64,000 nucleotides of DNA from contig NC_068565.1 in the NCBI RefSeq assembly GCF_025698545.1, positions 6,324,001-6,388,000 on the forward strand, given 5' to 3'. The translations under genes were made by a program, and so were the position numbers. Shown here piece after piece: positions 22,660-35,890 of the stretch. Numbering within the stretch: position 1 is the stretch's first letter; each line of letters begins with the position of its first letter. The notes under the pieces were generated by a model, which saw only the letters and a list, made by a program, of their open reading frames with translations, was not told the DNA's origin and made no database searches. This DNA comes from Gossypium raimondii (lineage: Eukaryota > Streptophyta > Magnoliopsida > Malvales > Malvaceae).

Positions 22660-24577
22660 CTAATATTGCCATTAAGACAAATTAATGTCTTAGAAAAACC
22701 ATTATTTTTAAAATTGATGGTTTTATAATTAAAAAAAGGGATAATGACATAATAAATACGTCATTAATTTTTCCCAGAGTTTTCATTTAACCCTTACTTG
22801 ATGTTAGCAAAATTTAAACATGCAGTGTTTGGGAGAACGCAATATGCATATATTTGTAATTTGCTTGTATAAGAATTTGAATAAAAATAGAAGAGGACTA
22901 GAAAATCCAGTCCTTTTTTCTTCTTCTTTATGATATTCTAATCTTGCCAACTTGTATAAATTAACATCTCTTATTTATATTGTCGCCTAATATTCTAATT
23001 GATCTATATCTAAAGATTATCATGTTGATATTTAATTTATATAGCATGTGTGCAGTAAATCCTCAAGTATCAAAATGTTGAAAATATCCCATGAACGTAG
23101 TTGTACATAAGAAGGAAGGAAAGATGAACACACCATGATTTCTTCAATCTTTTGAGATAATGGAGGAGATTAAGTGTTGATCTAAATTTAACTCAAATTC
23201 TGAAATCCGACAACTTGAAAAATTCTGAAATCCTACTACTTGAAAAAGTAAAACTACTTTATTTTTATGACCTCTATGGTAAATTTTTTTTATTCTTCGT
23301 ATTCATTTTACGGTTTATATTCAAGGTTTATGGTTGTTCCTCTCAATAATATCGCCTCCAATATTCGAACTCGTATCGTTCTGTAGGGGTGCAGTACTGT
23401 TCATATCACTATATCAACATTTACTAATACACCAAAATATCTTTCATGTTCATTTCCATAAAAATTAAACTTTTCGAAGTTCATGATTCTTGAAATAAAT
23501 TTTTATCATAGCTCACGGGTATAAATTTTGATCGTCTTCAAAAATGTATTTTATCAATGGTAACAATCATGTTCCAACCTTGCAAATTCTCAAAGGCTTC
23601 CAAAGTTAGAATCACTCAAATTCATAGTTGGATTGAATTCTAATTATTTTCAAGTTTTTCGAGTATAATTCGAAAGAGGCTTTGCTTCAAAATATGGTAA
23701 ATCATATAATTGGTCATCAAATTTTAATAAGTTTTTATTTTGTGCGACGAAAATAAAAATTTGCATTTTAAGCAGTTGGCATTAAAAATCGTTCTCATGT
23801 TGGTCACTCAAAGTTAACTCAATGTTATTATGCACTCATTTTAATCACAAAACTTTATAAATTTTTATTTTGGTCATTTATTTCTTTTCTAAAATTAATT
23901 TTAATTTTTCCAAAAAATATAAATTTTACTTGGAATTGAGTTTTCATCAATAGAGATAAAACTCAAGTTTTTCCCTGTAACTAAATTTCTTGTAAAACTC
24001 CAAGTTTCTCTCTTTTACTAGGAAAAACTTAGAATTAATTTTTTAAAAATAAAATAAAAGATAAAATGATTTTTCTATATAAAACCAAGCTTTTCCTATA
24101 AAAACTCAGGACTTTTATTTTATTGAAAAAACTAAATTTAATTCTAAAAAGAAAAAAATTAAAAGATAAAGTGCTTTTCCATGTAACATTCTAGGTTTTT
24201 CCCAAGTTTTTTTACTGAAAAAATTAAAATTAATTCTAGAAAGATAAAAGAAAATTAAAAAGATAAAATAAGTGATCAATATGAAATTTTATTGAAGTTG
24301 GATGACTGATATGAATGTACAATAAAATTGAATTAATGGTGAGTGACCAAAATGAAAACAGTTTTTAACAATAGTACCTAAAATGCAAATTATTTTAATT
24401 TTTGGGTGATAAAACTTAGAACTTCTTTAGATTGTGCCAATTTTCGTTTAGGTCCAAACTCCCAAAGTCCAAACCCAAATTTTGGTGGACAGTGTATAAA
24501 TCAATCCAGCTGCAAAACCCTGTTGGCTCAAACCATTGAGAAAAAAAAGGAAGAAGAAGAAGAAAAACCTCGTCTCC
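22660..24577. other. Intergenic DNA with a probable non-autonomous repeat (about 23700-24385)
   Basis: The stretch is bounded by roughly inverted ends (AATTGGTCATCAAATTTTAA on the left; GAGTGACCAAAATGAAAAC on the right). It contains about three imperfect copies of an AAGTTTTTCC...AATTAATTCTAGAAAG block. No target duplication could be fixed. The CT/GAA-rich patch near 24536-24570 is the leader of the next gene. Confidence 0.4.
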
Positions 24578-26850
24578 ATGGCATCAAGAACCTTGTTCAC
24601 AATCTTAAACAACAAGAAGACCAAAACTTTAACCGCAGATTGGCTAGTAATGACAAGGGCATATTGTGTTGCACCAAACCCAGCAAACATAAACTCTCTT
24701 TATTCAAGAATCAATGCTATAGGAGACCCAAACTGCAGTGTAACTCCAGTTCTTCAACAATGGGTTAAAGGCAAAAATGTCAAGGAATTTCAGCTGCAGC
24801 GTCTCATCCGTGATTTACGTTCTCGTAGGCGTTATACTCATGCCTTGGAGGTAAAGTATTTTATAAAGGGAGTTGATTGATTTTAGCAAATGAATGGGTT
24901 CTATATGTTGCATTGCTTATGTTCTGGTTCTTTAAATTAGAATATGGAGGGTCGTCGCAAAATAGTGAACAAGCTGTATAGAATAGTTAGCAATGGAAAT
25001 AAAAGGAAAATGAAATGTTTTGGGATTAAGGTTTTAAGGGTTTATGTAGAAACTTGAACCTCTAATTGGAAAGGATTGTTCTGAATAATTGCTAAGGGTT
25101 CAAATGCCTTGCTTTGGACTGCAATGGAAGTGGAAATCCAAATTATTGAAACTTTCCTTAAGCTGTCTGCAATGGATAATTGAAGAATAAAGACAGAAAA
25201 GAAGCAATTACAATATGTAAAACTTGGAAAGGACGCAATTAATCAAATTGATATCATGGTTTTTGGGTTGGAAAAGGCTTCAATACTTATTAATTGCTAG
25301 TTTTATAATCCCTATCGTGTCTAGGTTTGAGACTACCATCCTGGCACTAAATGTGTAGAACTTCACCACTAAGATTTACTACAAACTGCATTTAATCTTT
25401 AGCTGTAGATGTGCAAACGTGTTGTGTATCTTTATAATACTTCAAATGTCTTTGTTTTGTTCTTGCAACGATTCATTTCCATGCACGGATGCAGCAAAGT
25501 AAAACATCTCCTGTCCTATTACTAATGCTCTGACAGTATGCATGGGTTTTTAAGTTTCTGTTTTTCTTGTATGCTTATGTTGGGTCCTTGGCAGAGCAGG
25601 TTTCCAAATGGATGAGTAGTAGCGACCTTGAATTTTCTTCAAGTGACTATGCTGTGCAGTTGGATCTAATTGGTAGAGTTAATGGGCTAACTGCTGCAAA
25701 GAACTTCTTTAGTAGCTTGAGAGACCAAGATAAAACTGTGAAGACCTATGGGGCTCTTTTAAATTGCTACGTTCGGGTAGGCCTTATCGATGAGTCTCTT
25801 TCCCTTATGAAGAAGATGAAGGAGATGGGTTTTCTTTCCTCTCCGCTCAACTACAATAACCTTATGTGCCTCTACACACACAGGGGACAATTTGAAAAAG
25901 TCCCTGATGTATTGTTCGAGATGAAGACGAATGGTGTCTCCCCTGACAAGTTCAGCTATAAAATCTGCATCAATTCTTACGGGGCTAGAGCTGATTATGA
26001 CATCATGGAGAAGGTTCTACAAGAAATGGACAGCGAACGGGACATTCAAATGGATTGGTGTACTTATTCCCTAGCGGCAAACTACTACATAAAAGCAGGT
26101 CTTAAAGAAAAGGCACTTCATTATCTCAAGGAATGCGAGAAGAAGGTAGGTAATGATGCAGAAGGCTATGACCATTTGATTTCATTTTATGCTCGTTTGG
26201 GAAACAAAGATGAACTGAAAAGGCTGTGGGACCTTCAAAAGTCCAAATGTAGGAAGCAAACCAACAAAAACTACATAGTAATGTTGGGTTCATTGGTGAA
26301 GCTTGGTGAGCTTGAAGAAACTGAAAAGTTAATTGATGAGTGGGAGTTGTCTTGTAAGACATATGATTTCCGAGTGCCTAACGTGCTTCTTATTGGATAT
26401 TGTCAGAAAGATTTAGTTGAAAAGGCAGAAGCAAAGTTACAGGATATAATCAAAAGAAGGAAGATTGCAATCCCGAACAGTTGGTCTATTGTCGCAACTG
26501 GATACATGAATAAGAACAAAATGGAGAAGGCTTTTGAGTGTTTTAAGGAAGCTCTTGCTATACAGACACAAAATAGAGGGTGGAAGCCAAAAGCAGGTTT
26601 AATATCAAGCATATTGAGTTGGCTAGGTGAGAATGGAGAAGTTGAAGATGCAGAAGCTTTTGTGAAATTATTGAGAACCAAGGTTCCTGTAAATAGAGAA
26701 ATGTACCATGCCCTTTTAAAGGCATATATCAGAAATGGAAAAGAAGTAGAGGGGCTTTTGGTGAGCATGAAGGATGATAAAATAGATGAAAACGGGGACA
26801 CAATGAAGATCCTTAGCCTTCAAGACCAAAACTCTGAAGTCACTGGGTAG
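24578..26850 (+). CDS. P-class pentatricopeptide repeat (PPR) protein, probably mitochondrial
   Basis: There are two exons, 24578-24850 and 25600-26850, joined in phase 0 (GTAAAG donor, GAGCAG acceptor), giving 507 residues. The N-terminus (MASRTLFTILNNKKTKTLTA) is basic and lacks acidic residues, as in organelle targeting peptides. PPR motifs of about 35 residues begin near residue 120 (KTYGALLNCYVRVGLIDESL; PLNYNNLMCLYTHRGQFEKV) and continue to about 480; there is no E or DYW tail. P-class PPR proteins bind organelle RNA and act in stability, splicing or translation. The pattern resembles the short plant mitochondrial group that includes At4g21705 and At2g20710, but the exact orthologue is not assigned. 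The ATG at 24536 is rejected because it only adds a run of lysines from a purine-rich leader. Confidence 0.88.
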
Positions 26851-29746
26851 AGGTGCAATTTTAACTACTTGAAGTAGCTACAGAATCTTTTAACAGTCAA
26901 TCTGACCAAATGATGATAATCTTACATTACATGTTGCCCTTCCTCAGTGTGTAACATGTTTATTTTGTTATGTCCTTGGGGAACATGCTTTGAAATTATG
27001 TGCAGATTTATGTCATCATCGCTATGTTGTTAGAAGCAGGAAAGTAGTTTGGCTTATTTATCATGTATACGGGGTAGGGGTGGGAAACTGCATTTCACAT
27101 TTATTATATGATAAGAGATTCATGATTGTAGTGACAGCTCTAGTTATTACAGTAAGGTTGATCATTTTGTTGACATCAAAGACATTCAGAATTTCATTTC
27201 TAATGACACTTTTTTAATTAGGGATAGTAATCAGGACCGTTATTCTATATATTTTGATAGTGAAAATTAAATTTTTGAGCTTAACAATGATCATTCTTTT
27301 TTGAGTGGGCTATTTAATGTTCCATCTAAATCGAAGTCAAAATCCAAACCCCAGTTGGATTGGGAAAATATAAAGCCCAAAAGTTATTATACTACTTGTC
27401 TTAAAAGAACATGTCGAGTCAACCGCAGGTTCGCTCATTGGTGGGCTCATCTAACTCAAGATTTTCATGTGCTTCTCATGTGGACGGTGGACCTCATCAG
27501 ATTATATTCCAATGGTGAGAGTACCATCAAACACTAGAGTTTCATTATGATCTACTTGAAAGTCCTTTCTATCACATTTCATTAAAGCCTTCCATAATTT
27601 TACTACCAACTCCATCAGATCATGTCTCAGTGTTGATTTCCATCAAGGCCTACTCGAAGGTCCGTCGTATCATATCTCAATAAAGCCCTCCATAGTTTTA
27701 GTGCAACCAAATGCAATCATCAAGTCATTGCTTACGACCAATCCCATTTTACTACCAACTGCAGACACTATCATCAAGTTATTGCTTGACATCGCTCCAA
27801 GACCCTACAATAATCCTATGCTATAGATTACCGGTACAAAAAAGGTCACACCAAGCTCTTCCTCTATATAAGTTACCTCATTCTCTAACAAGGGGCAAAC
27901 TCTTTCTTATCGCAACCACTTCCAAGTTCTACTATGACTTTCCAAACTTTTGTGACTCTTGGTACATCAATGTTAACTGCATCCAACTATCGTCCCTAAA
28001 TCTTATATCATCAAAAAGCCATAACAAAAGCGAGAAAGAAAAAAGACCGAGCAAATCACGAATGAAACATCACATCAGTAGTAGCAGTGAAGAAGAATTG
28101 CATTCGGAATCAAAGTCAAACTATACAGAATCCAAGGCAGAAGCAACCAACGAACAAGCTAAGCTATGATAAGAAATGACTTGCATGCACAAAATTGGCA
28201 ACTTGGAGGTAAGGATGTAGTGTTAGTTTTATCTTGAATTATTTCATGGCTAATGATTGGTTTAGTGTTGCAGTTTTATAATTACAGGATGCAGCTTGCC
28301 ATACAAAAAACGGCTCTGTCCAGATGTTGCTATGCAAGGAGGATAGCCATAAGCCTAGATGGAGGCTAACAACTAACTGTTCCAAATTCATGAATCCCAT
28401 TCCCCCACGTTGGCTATCTAAAGATGCTTTAAGATCCATCGGTTGTAAGCTTTAACAAGTTGAAATCTCCATTTCCACACACTCTCAAAATCTTCGGATC
28501 GGGTTAATTTAAGTTTTAAAAAATTGTAATTATTTTATTTCGTATCAATTTTCGAATTTAAATCATGTTAGAATTGTTTTAAATTTAAGTTATTTGAGTC
28601 ATTTCATGTTCGAGATACTTTTAAATTGAATATTACTATAAATTTAAATATGGGTTGAACATATTTGAGTTATTATTATTTTATAGATTAAATAAGTGAG
28701 TGAAATTTTCATTTTAGATTTTGAATTAATCGGATTAGAAAATGCAAAAACTAAAAATAAATGTACTTTAAGTAGTATGGATTCTACCGAGCTTCGTGTT
28801 AAATTAATTATTAATAAATTTTGTTGGGACAAATTATAGAGTAAATATTTGAATATTAAAATATACATTAAGAATTTGAAGAATATAAATTAAATCTTAA
28901 ATTTAGTGTAACAAATGAATCAAAATTAAAATTTAACCATTATTATGTAATTCAGAATTTGAGTTTATCATGATATTAAATGTATAAAATTGAAATCTTA
29001 CTATTTTATTATATAATGAAAAAAAGGTTATATAGATTTGTCTAGGGGTGAGTGTTCGATCGGATCAAGTGAAAAAATATCGAGTTAATCAAGTTGATGA
29101 ATCATATTTTATCATCTTAACTAGATTTGAAATTTTTCTAATCGAGTCGAGTGAAATGAAATTCAAATCAAATAAAATTGTTCAAGTTTTAAATTAAAAT
29201 TAAATAAGTCAAATTAAAATCTTGTTACAATATAACTAATTCCATATAGCCCATAAATTTGAAACCATATATATTTGAAATTTAAAAAAAATTAGTATAA
29301 TAAACTTGAATCATTAATTAAATTATTTAATTCCTCGTAATTATTGTTCTAGAAAATATTTTGAATTTTAAAAATCATTTTAAATTATTTTTGTAATTTT
29401 GTTGAGTGAGAGACTAATTTGTTTATTTTCAAACTTGATAAGGACCAAAAAGATATTTACACTAATTTATTATTCAAATTATTAGAATCGTAAAATTTAC
29501 CTATTTAAATTAACTTAAATCATTTGATTTTATTGACTCAAAATTTGAATTATTTTTTTAATTTTTTTAAATTGAATCGGGTTTTTCTTATGTTATATTT
29601 GCCCTTGGCATGAATGAAATGGCCGTGTACCCTTCAAAACGACACGAAAACAGAGCAGCCATAGTACCGCCGAACTCGGTAATGATAGCAGCGAAACTAA
29701 AACCATATCCTTTCCAACAAAAATATCAGATGGAAATTCCCATCAA
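26851..29746. other. Intergenic DNA between the two PPR genes
   Basis: No credible gene seen. A 152-codon open frame at 27711-28169 has no recognisable domain. The part from 28500 to 29590 is AT-rich and carries pieces (GTCTAGGGGTGAGTGTTCG near 29039) that look like the edge of a dispersed repeat. The last 100 bases are the leader of the next gene. Confidence 0.5.
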
Positions 29747-32110
29747 ATGTTGTCTTCAAAGATGCTGAAAAAGCCATTTTCTTCATCTTCAACTAAAACC
29801 TTATTAGACATAATTTCCCAACAAAAACATCCCATTGCCTCAATCAAACCCATACTTTTAACCCTCAAATCCAAACCCAATTTTGCTCTTAACTTCTTCA
29901 AATGGAGCCAAAGTTTCTCAAAATCGCCCCACGGTTTACCCTCCTACTGTGCACTCATTCACATCTTTCTCTGCCATCGAATGTTTGGTTCCGCAGCTCA
30001 GGTGTTCGAGGAAATGATGGACCATGTAGATACAAATATTAATGTTCTTGATGCTTTTAATGAAGGGTTTAGGGATTTTGGATCCAACCCAAATGTCGTT
30101 TTTCGGTTTTTGTTGGAAAGTTACAGCAAGAATGGGAAATTGGATATGGCTTTCCTTGTGTTCATGGAAATGGCTAAAAGGAGGCTTTACATCTCAAATA
30201 ATTTGGTTTTTAGGATGCTGAATTCTTTAATGAATGCGAATTGTGTTGACAACTATGGTGAATTTTGTAGATTTTTTAGAACACGAGGTTTTTGTGTGTA
30301 TGGGATTGTGATGGAAGGGCTTTTGAAGAATAGGAAGATTGGAATGGCCTTGATTTTTCATGAAAAGATGATTTTGAAGGGTATAGAGGTTGACATTGTT
30401 GCTTGTAACAAGATTTTGAAGGGTCTTGCTGTAAATAAGGAAATAGGAATTGCTTCTAAGTTATTTGATGTAATACTAACTTTTGGTCCGTTGCCAAATG
30501 TGGTGACTTTTAGCACACTGATTAACATGTATTGTAAAGATGGAAAATTGGATACAGCATTTGAGATTTACAATGTTATGATAAAGAGGAATGTAATTCC
30601 AGATTTAATTCTGTATTCTATACTTATTGATGGTTATTTCAAGGCAGGGAGATTGGATGAGGGAGAGAAGCTCCTCTCTGTGGCTTTAGATCGAGGTATC
30701 AAGTTGGATTTGGTTGTTTTCAGCTTGGTTATGGACGCTTATGGCAAGGTAGGGGATTTGGGGAGAGTGGTTCAGGTTTATAAGAGAATGTTGGAGGAAG
30801 ATTTATCACCAAACATGGTGAGTTACAGCATTCTCATAAGTGGTTTGTGTGGAAATGGTAGGATGCTTGAAGCTTGTGGCATATTTGGTCAAATTATCAA
30901 AAGGGGTTTTGAGCCTTCTCTCATAACCTATAGTAGCCTCATTGATGGTTTCTGCAAGATGGGGAATTTGAAGGATGGTTTTCATCTATTTGATGATATG
31001 ATAGAGAAGGGCCATCAACCTGATGTTGTTGTTTATAATGTGTTACTACATGGTCTTTGCAAAAAAGGGATGGCTAGAAGTGCTCTTAGGTTCTTCTTTA
31101 ACAGTGTAAGCAGGGGTCTAAAATCCAATATCTTCATTTTTAACTCCTTGATGGATGGTTATTGTAGGTTGAAACAGTTAAGGAATGCTGTGAAGGTGTA
31201 TATGTTAATGGGAATCTATAGCGTAAAACCAGATATAGTAACCTACACTTTGCTTGTTAGAGGTGCTTCAAAGCAAGGAAAACTGGATGCAGCACTGTTA
31301 GTTTTTTTTCAAATGCTGAAGAGGGGTTTCCCTGGAGATGCTATAACATACTGTACCCTCATGGATGGATTCTGCAAACATAAAAATCCAACTGCTGGAT
31401 TGCAGATATTTAAACTGATGCAAACGAATGGAGTGACTCCTGATATTGCAGTATATAATGTTCTCCTCAATATGCTTCTCAAGGACTCTCATCTAGAAGA
31501 GGCATCAAAGCTTTTCAGCCAACTTGTTGAGAAAGGGCCAAAACCCGATGTCATAACGTACAACACAATGATATGTGGTTACTGCTCGTTGCAAAGATTG
31601 GATGAGGCGATTAGCCTCTTTCAACAGCTGACTTGTCTCTTTGGACCCAATTCAATTACCTTTACTATATTAATTGATGCTTTCTGCAAGGAGGGTAGAA
31701 TGGATGAAGCTATGTCAATGTTTTCCAAAATGTTGGAGAAGGGTCCTGAACCCAATGTGGTAACATACGGTTGTCTAATTGATGGCTACTTCAAATCTCA
31801 GGACATGAGGACTGCCACTGAGCTTCACGAAGAGATGCTCGAAAACCAAATCAGTCCGAATATTGTCAGTTATAGCATCCTCATTGACGGCTTTTGCAAA
31901 CAAGGATTAATGCTGGAAGCATCTCTTGCATTCTGCTGTGCTCTAGATAGACGTTTATTGCCTGATCTAGTTGCGTATTCAATTCTGATTCGTGGTTATT
32001 GCAAAGTTGGTAGATTAGTTGAGGCCAAGCTGTTATGTGAACAGATGTTCATGGAGGGAGTAATGCCGGATGATTTGTTAGAACGAACCCTGGTGGAATA
32101 TAATCTCTAA
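29747..32110 (+). CDS. Long P-class PPR protein, intronless
   Basis: This is a single exon of 787 residues. After a basic, serine-rich N-terminus (MLSSKMLKKPFSSSSTKTLL, likely a mitochondrial or plastid targeting peptide) and an NFFKWSQSF segment, about 18-19 tandem 35-residue PPR motifs run from near residue 115 to 780, for example PDVVVYNVLLHGLCKKGMAR and PNIVSYSILIDGFCKQGLML. The VTYxxLIDGFCK pattern is typical of P-class and RFL-like PPRs that bind organelle transcripts. No E, E+ or DYW tail is present, so it is not an editing PPR. It resembles the protein annotated in Arabidopsis as At1g31840, but orthology is only a guess. The start at 29747 is the first ATG in frame; a second Met follows at residue 6. 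Confidence 0.9.
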   Translation: MLSSKMLKKPFSSSSTKTLLDIISQQKHPIASIKPILLTLKSKPNFALNFFKWSQSFSKSPHGLPSYCALIHIFLCHRMFGSAAQVFEEMMDHVDTNINVLDAFNEGFRDFGSNPNVVFRFLLESYSKNGKLDMAFLVFMEMAKRRLYISNNLVFRMLNSLMNANCVDNYGEFCRFFRTRGFCVYGIVMEGLLKNRKIGMALIFHEKMILKGIEVDIVACNKILKGLAVNKEIGIASKLFDVILTFGPLPNVVTFSTLINMYCKDGKLDTAFEIYNVMIKRNVIPDLILYSILIDGYFKAGRLDEGEKLLSVALDRGIKLDLVVFSLVMDAYGKVGDLGRVVQVYKRMLEEDLSPNMVSYSILISGLCGNGRMLEACGIFGQIIKRGFEPSLITYSSLIDGFCKMGNLKDGFHLFDDMIEKGHQPDVVVYNVLLHGLCKKGMARSALRFFFNSVSRGLKSNIFIFNSLMDGYCRLKQLRNAVKVYMLMGIYSVKPDIVTYTLLVRGASKQGKLDAALLVFFQMLKRGFPGDAITYCTLMDGFCKHKNPTAGLQIFKLMQTNGVTPDIAVYNVLLNMLLKDSHLEEASKLFSQLVEKGPKPDVITYNTMICGYCSLQRLDEAISLFQQLTCLFGPNSITFTILIDAFCKEGRMDEAMSMFSKMLEKGPEPNVVTYGCLIDGYFKSQDMRTATELHEEMLENQISPNIVSYSILIDGFCKQGLMLEASLAFCCALDRRLLPDLVAYSILIRGYCKVGRLVEAKLLCEQMFMEGVMPDDLLERTLVEYNL

Positions 32111-32675
32111 AATACCAAGGAAAACAAGTCATGTACAGAGATCTTTTCATAGTCCACTAATTTGTGCTCATGGATGACTGATTTTTCACTCTCTGCATCT
32201 TGCTAGGTAATTTCTACTCTGCTTTACATTTACAGGGCTGAATTATACTTCTAATTTACATGCTCCATTGAGATCTTTTCCATACATTATCTTAGTGCTT
32301 ATTAGATTTTAGGATCAAAATTTTGTACATTGCATTTCCAGTAGAGTTCTGATTATATATGTTTTTTTATGAAAAGTTATCCATAGGAACTTAAAAGGTT
32401 TTGACTTTTAAAATTGAAAAATTTTAAATTTTGTATTCTTCATAATTTATCACAAAATATTAAACAATTAAGTCTATCTTAAAGTTCTAAAACATTTTCT
32501 TACTATAACAAATAATTTATTCTAATAGTAAATCTTTAAAAATCATAGAAATAATAGGAGCTTAGTTTTAAGATAAAATATTTATCAAAATTTTAATTTT
32601 GATAGGTATATTTAAAATTGTAATCAACACCATGTTTTTCATCATTGTGTGTCACTAAGTTATAAGTACCACATG
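32111..32675. other. 3' flank of the PPR gene
   Basis: Probable 3'UTR to about 32350, then AT-rich DNA up to the MULE. Nothing else seen. Confidence 0.5.
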
Positions 32676-33000
32676 TAGATTGTTAGGCAATTTACCAAAA
32701 AAAGCCGTTTTTTTTAAATTTACTGAAATGGGCCGATTTTTTGATTATTTACCGGAATTGTCCATTTTTCGGGAAATCGCGTCCACGTCAGCGCGATGTC
32801 AGGGTATGTGTCAGGACATCGCGTCCACGTCAGCAGGTCGCACTGACGTGGACGCGATGTCCTGCCACGTAGCGCGTTCCGGGGGACGCGATTTTGACGT
32901 TGTTTTCACGTTTGATTTTTTTGGCTTTTAGGGTTTAGGGTTTAGGCTTTTTAGGGTTTTTAGGTCCCGGAATAAATTATTTCGAGTTGACGTTTCTGGT

Positions 33001-33345
33001 GAAATAGTATAAAATTGCTTCTACCAGGATGTTATTTGAGAAGAAATTGTGAAATCGCGCCCTTGTGGATGCGATTTCGCTCCAGTAGGTCATGTAAGAA
33101 ATAATTTTTTTTGACATTTTTGAGCAAATAGTATAAAATCGATTCTACCAAGATGCTATTTGAGAAGAAATTGTGAAATCGTGCCCTCGTGGACGCGATT
33201 TTGCTACAGTTGGTCATGTAAGAAATAAATTTTTTTTGACGTTTCTGAGCAAATAGTATAAAATCGCTTCTACCAGGATGCTATTTGAGAAGAAATTATG
33301 AAATCGCGCCCTTATGGACGCGATTTTACTACAGTAGCAAGTTTA
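33001..33345. repeat. Subterminal 125-bp tandem repeats of the MULE
   Basis: The block AAATAGTATAAAAT...GAGAAGAAATT...GCGCCC...GACGCGATTT recurs with copies beginning near 33002, 33126 and 33251. The array lies about 100 bp before the transposase start codon and its last copy leads into the transposase leader, so it may be promoter or transposase-binding DNA. Confidence 0.85.
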
Positions 33346-33438
33346 GGCTGAGGCTATAAATTAGGCAGAAAATGTTCTTAGAATGCATAAGTCATAGCAG
33401 AAACAATTTAGAGAGGCTAAGAAAGTTAGAGTTTCAAA

Positions 33439-35890
33439 ATGAGTGAACGTATTAATGCTGTTATTTACTACAATGGTGAGGTTTGCCACACCGAGAATGG
33501 TGTTATTTTTTTGTCGGAGAATACGGTGCGACTGTCATTTAACCAGAACATAGATTTGACAGAACTTCGTAAAAGAATTAGGCGTAAAATTTTCGGAACG
33601 ACGCCAAAAAAAGTTCTGTCAATCACGTATCGATTTTTTTCTTGTGTTGATCCGGTGACATATGACTCGTTCGACATAAAAGGTGTTCGTAGCTTGGAGG
33701 CAATGGTGCAGACTCATCTTGCTAGCGGAGCAACTTATATTGAGTTATATGTACAATTTACGTCGCCAACTGATTTACTTCATTCCGGTGTTCGAGATGT
33801 ATACACGACCCCTGGCCGACACTCGGTTAGCGGGTTACAAAATACGGAACAGCCCATGTTCGGTAGCTGTAAAAATGCACATCCCCCGCAAGACACTCTG
33901 TCGGTGGATGAGACATGTACTTCGGTGGCTCGACGTTTGATGCTGGAAATACGTACTGGGGAACTGCATCAAGTTCTAGTGGATGGCAATCTACATCCAA
34001 TTGGGGATGTTATCAAATGCCCAGAAGAAGGGATGACGTACTACCTACGACGTCAACCGGTGAGGGGATGTCGTACGCTGCAGATGATTGTGGGTTAGAA
34101 GATGACTCCGATGTGGATCCACCTCGAGAGCTCGAGCCGGATGGTGCAGAAGTGGGATTATTTTCTGAACCAGAGCCTATTCCAACAGAAGGTGAAGATG
34201 GTGAAAAGAGTTCAGATGATGAAGAAAATCCACGATTTAGAGCATGCTCACCTCCAGCCCACATGCATAATGTCGATCTGTCAGCAGATGATGCGTTAAA
34301 GTTTCCAGATCTACCACACCGGTTGCGCGATCGTACAAGTTCGGGGGTAGATTTCGGTGAACTTGAAGTTGGTAATCAATTTACCAACAAGGATAATTTT
34401 ATTGGTGCTTTGAAACAGCATAGCATAAAAAACGGTGTTAATTACCACGTCGTTAAATCGAAATCTAATAAGTTTGAGGCGAAGTGTGTGGTGCAAGACG
34501 GCACATGTTCATGGAAAATCGTCGCCTCGTTAAGGAAAAGGACAGGGTTGTGGGAGATAAAAAAGTACAAAGGTCCACATACATGTGCTGCAGGTACAAT
34601 ATTGAATGTATCTGAATAATAATTTTATTTTGCAATGTTGCATTATTTAATGTACTCCCTCTATAGGTGTTTCACAAGATAATCCCAAAATGGATTCAGC
34701 TATGTTAGCTAGCTTGATACTGCCCACGATAAAAGCAGATCCTAGGACTTCAGTGCCGGTAATAATTACCAATATCCGTAGCCAAATGGGGTACACGCCC
34801 TCTTACCGCAAGGCTTGGATAGCTAAGCAAAAGGCGTTGGAGAAGATGCATAGTGGGTGGGACGCCTCATATAATGAAATATGGCAGTGGTGTCAGGTGC
34901 TAGAGAGATACGTCCCAGGTGCCATCACAGATCTTGAAACGGAACATGCGTACTACAACGGCCGATTGCTACGTGGATGCCAAGTGTTCAAACGCCTATT
35001 TTGGACCTTTAAGCAATGTCGAGACGCATTTCCATACTGCAAGCCGTTGGTACAAATTGACGTACCTTCATGTTTGGTAGGTATACTCATCGGCTATTGG
35101 TTGCAGTGGCACAGGACGGCGGTGGGAGAATTCTTCAAATTGCATTTGCAATAACACCGGGGGAGTCGTCTAATGACTGAGATTTCTTTTCTCTAGGTTA
35201 AGGAGGCATGTGTGCCCCCAACCTGATATCTGTGTTATTTCAGATCGGGGCGCCGGTATACTAGCTGCATTTGATCGAGAGGGAAGCTTGTGGCAGCGCA
35301 CACACCATAGATATTGCCTAAGACACGTTTCGAACTATTAGAGGCAATATCCATATAAGAGCGAACGACGACAAGTGACCAACATGTGTATTTACTCTAT
35401 AACTGTATTATTTCGTTTGTCAATTTGAATTAGTTTTATTGGTAGAAGTGGTATAAAATATTCGCTATGATCTTATATTGGCAGGGTATGAAATAAATAA
35501 AGATCGTTTTCAAGAGATGTTGGCAATTTTACGATCCCAAAACGGAGAAGGGGCGGACTACCTTTGTAACATATGTTTCGAATAGTAGGCACAAGCATAC
35601 GACGGAGGCCTACGATATGGCCATATGACGTCGAAACTGGCAGAATGCATAAATTCTGTTCTTAAAGGAACGCGCCATCTACCGATAACATCAGTTGTGC
35701 GAGAGACATTTTCGTTTGGCAGCGCTATTTCTAAAGCGAGCAGCAACTTATGCAGGTCAGATGCAGGGTGGCAATTTATGGTGCAGTAAGGTAGTTCAAG
35801 AAATTAACAAGGTGAAGGCGAGGGCAAACATCATGCACACAGTGTCACGATCGAGACAATTTATGGTTTCGCGTGACGGAGTTTGACAGA
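33439..35890 (+). pseudogene. MuDR-type MULE transposase, broken
   Basis: The first ATG opens a PB1-like N-terminal segment (INAVIYYNGEVCHTENGVIF). A shift near 33912 moves the frame to an acidic stretch (about 34090-34230) and the MuDR DNA-binding domain (FGELEVGNQFTNKDNFIGAL; CSWKIVASLRKRTGLWEIKK). A 73-bp intron (34594-34666) follows in phase. The catalytic region starts at QCRDAFPYCKPLVQID (first Asp), shifts by one base near 35063, continues with a SDRGAGILAAFDREG segment near 35245 (second Asp), and AECINSVLKGTRHLPI near 35645 contains the C-terminal Glu region. Further shifts and stops break it, and no zinc knuckle could be read. The intact enzyme would cut at the inverted ends; this copy cannot encode it. 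Confidence 0.9.

Noticed and set aside
27711-28169. Open frame of 152 codons between the PPR genes
   Set aside because: The composition is Ser/Leu-rich with no recognisable domain, no splice context and no similarity I can name; it looks like chance in mixed DNA.
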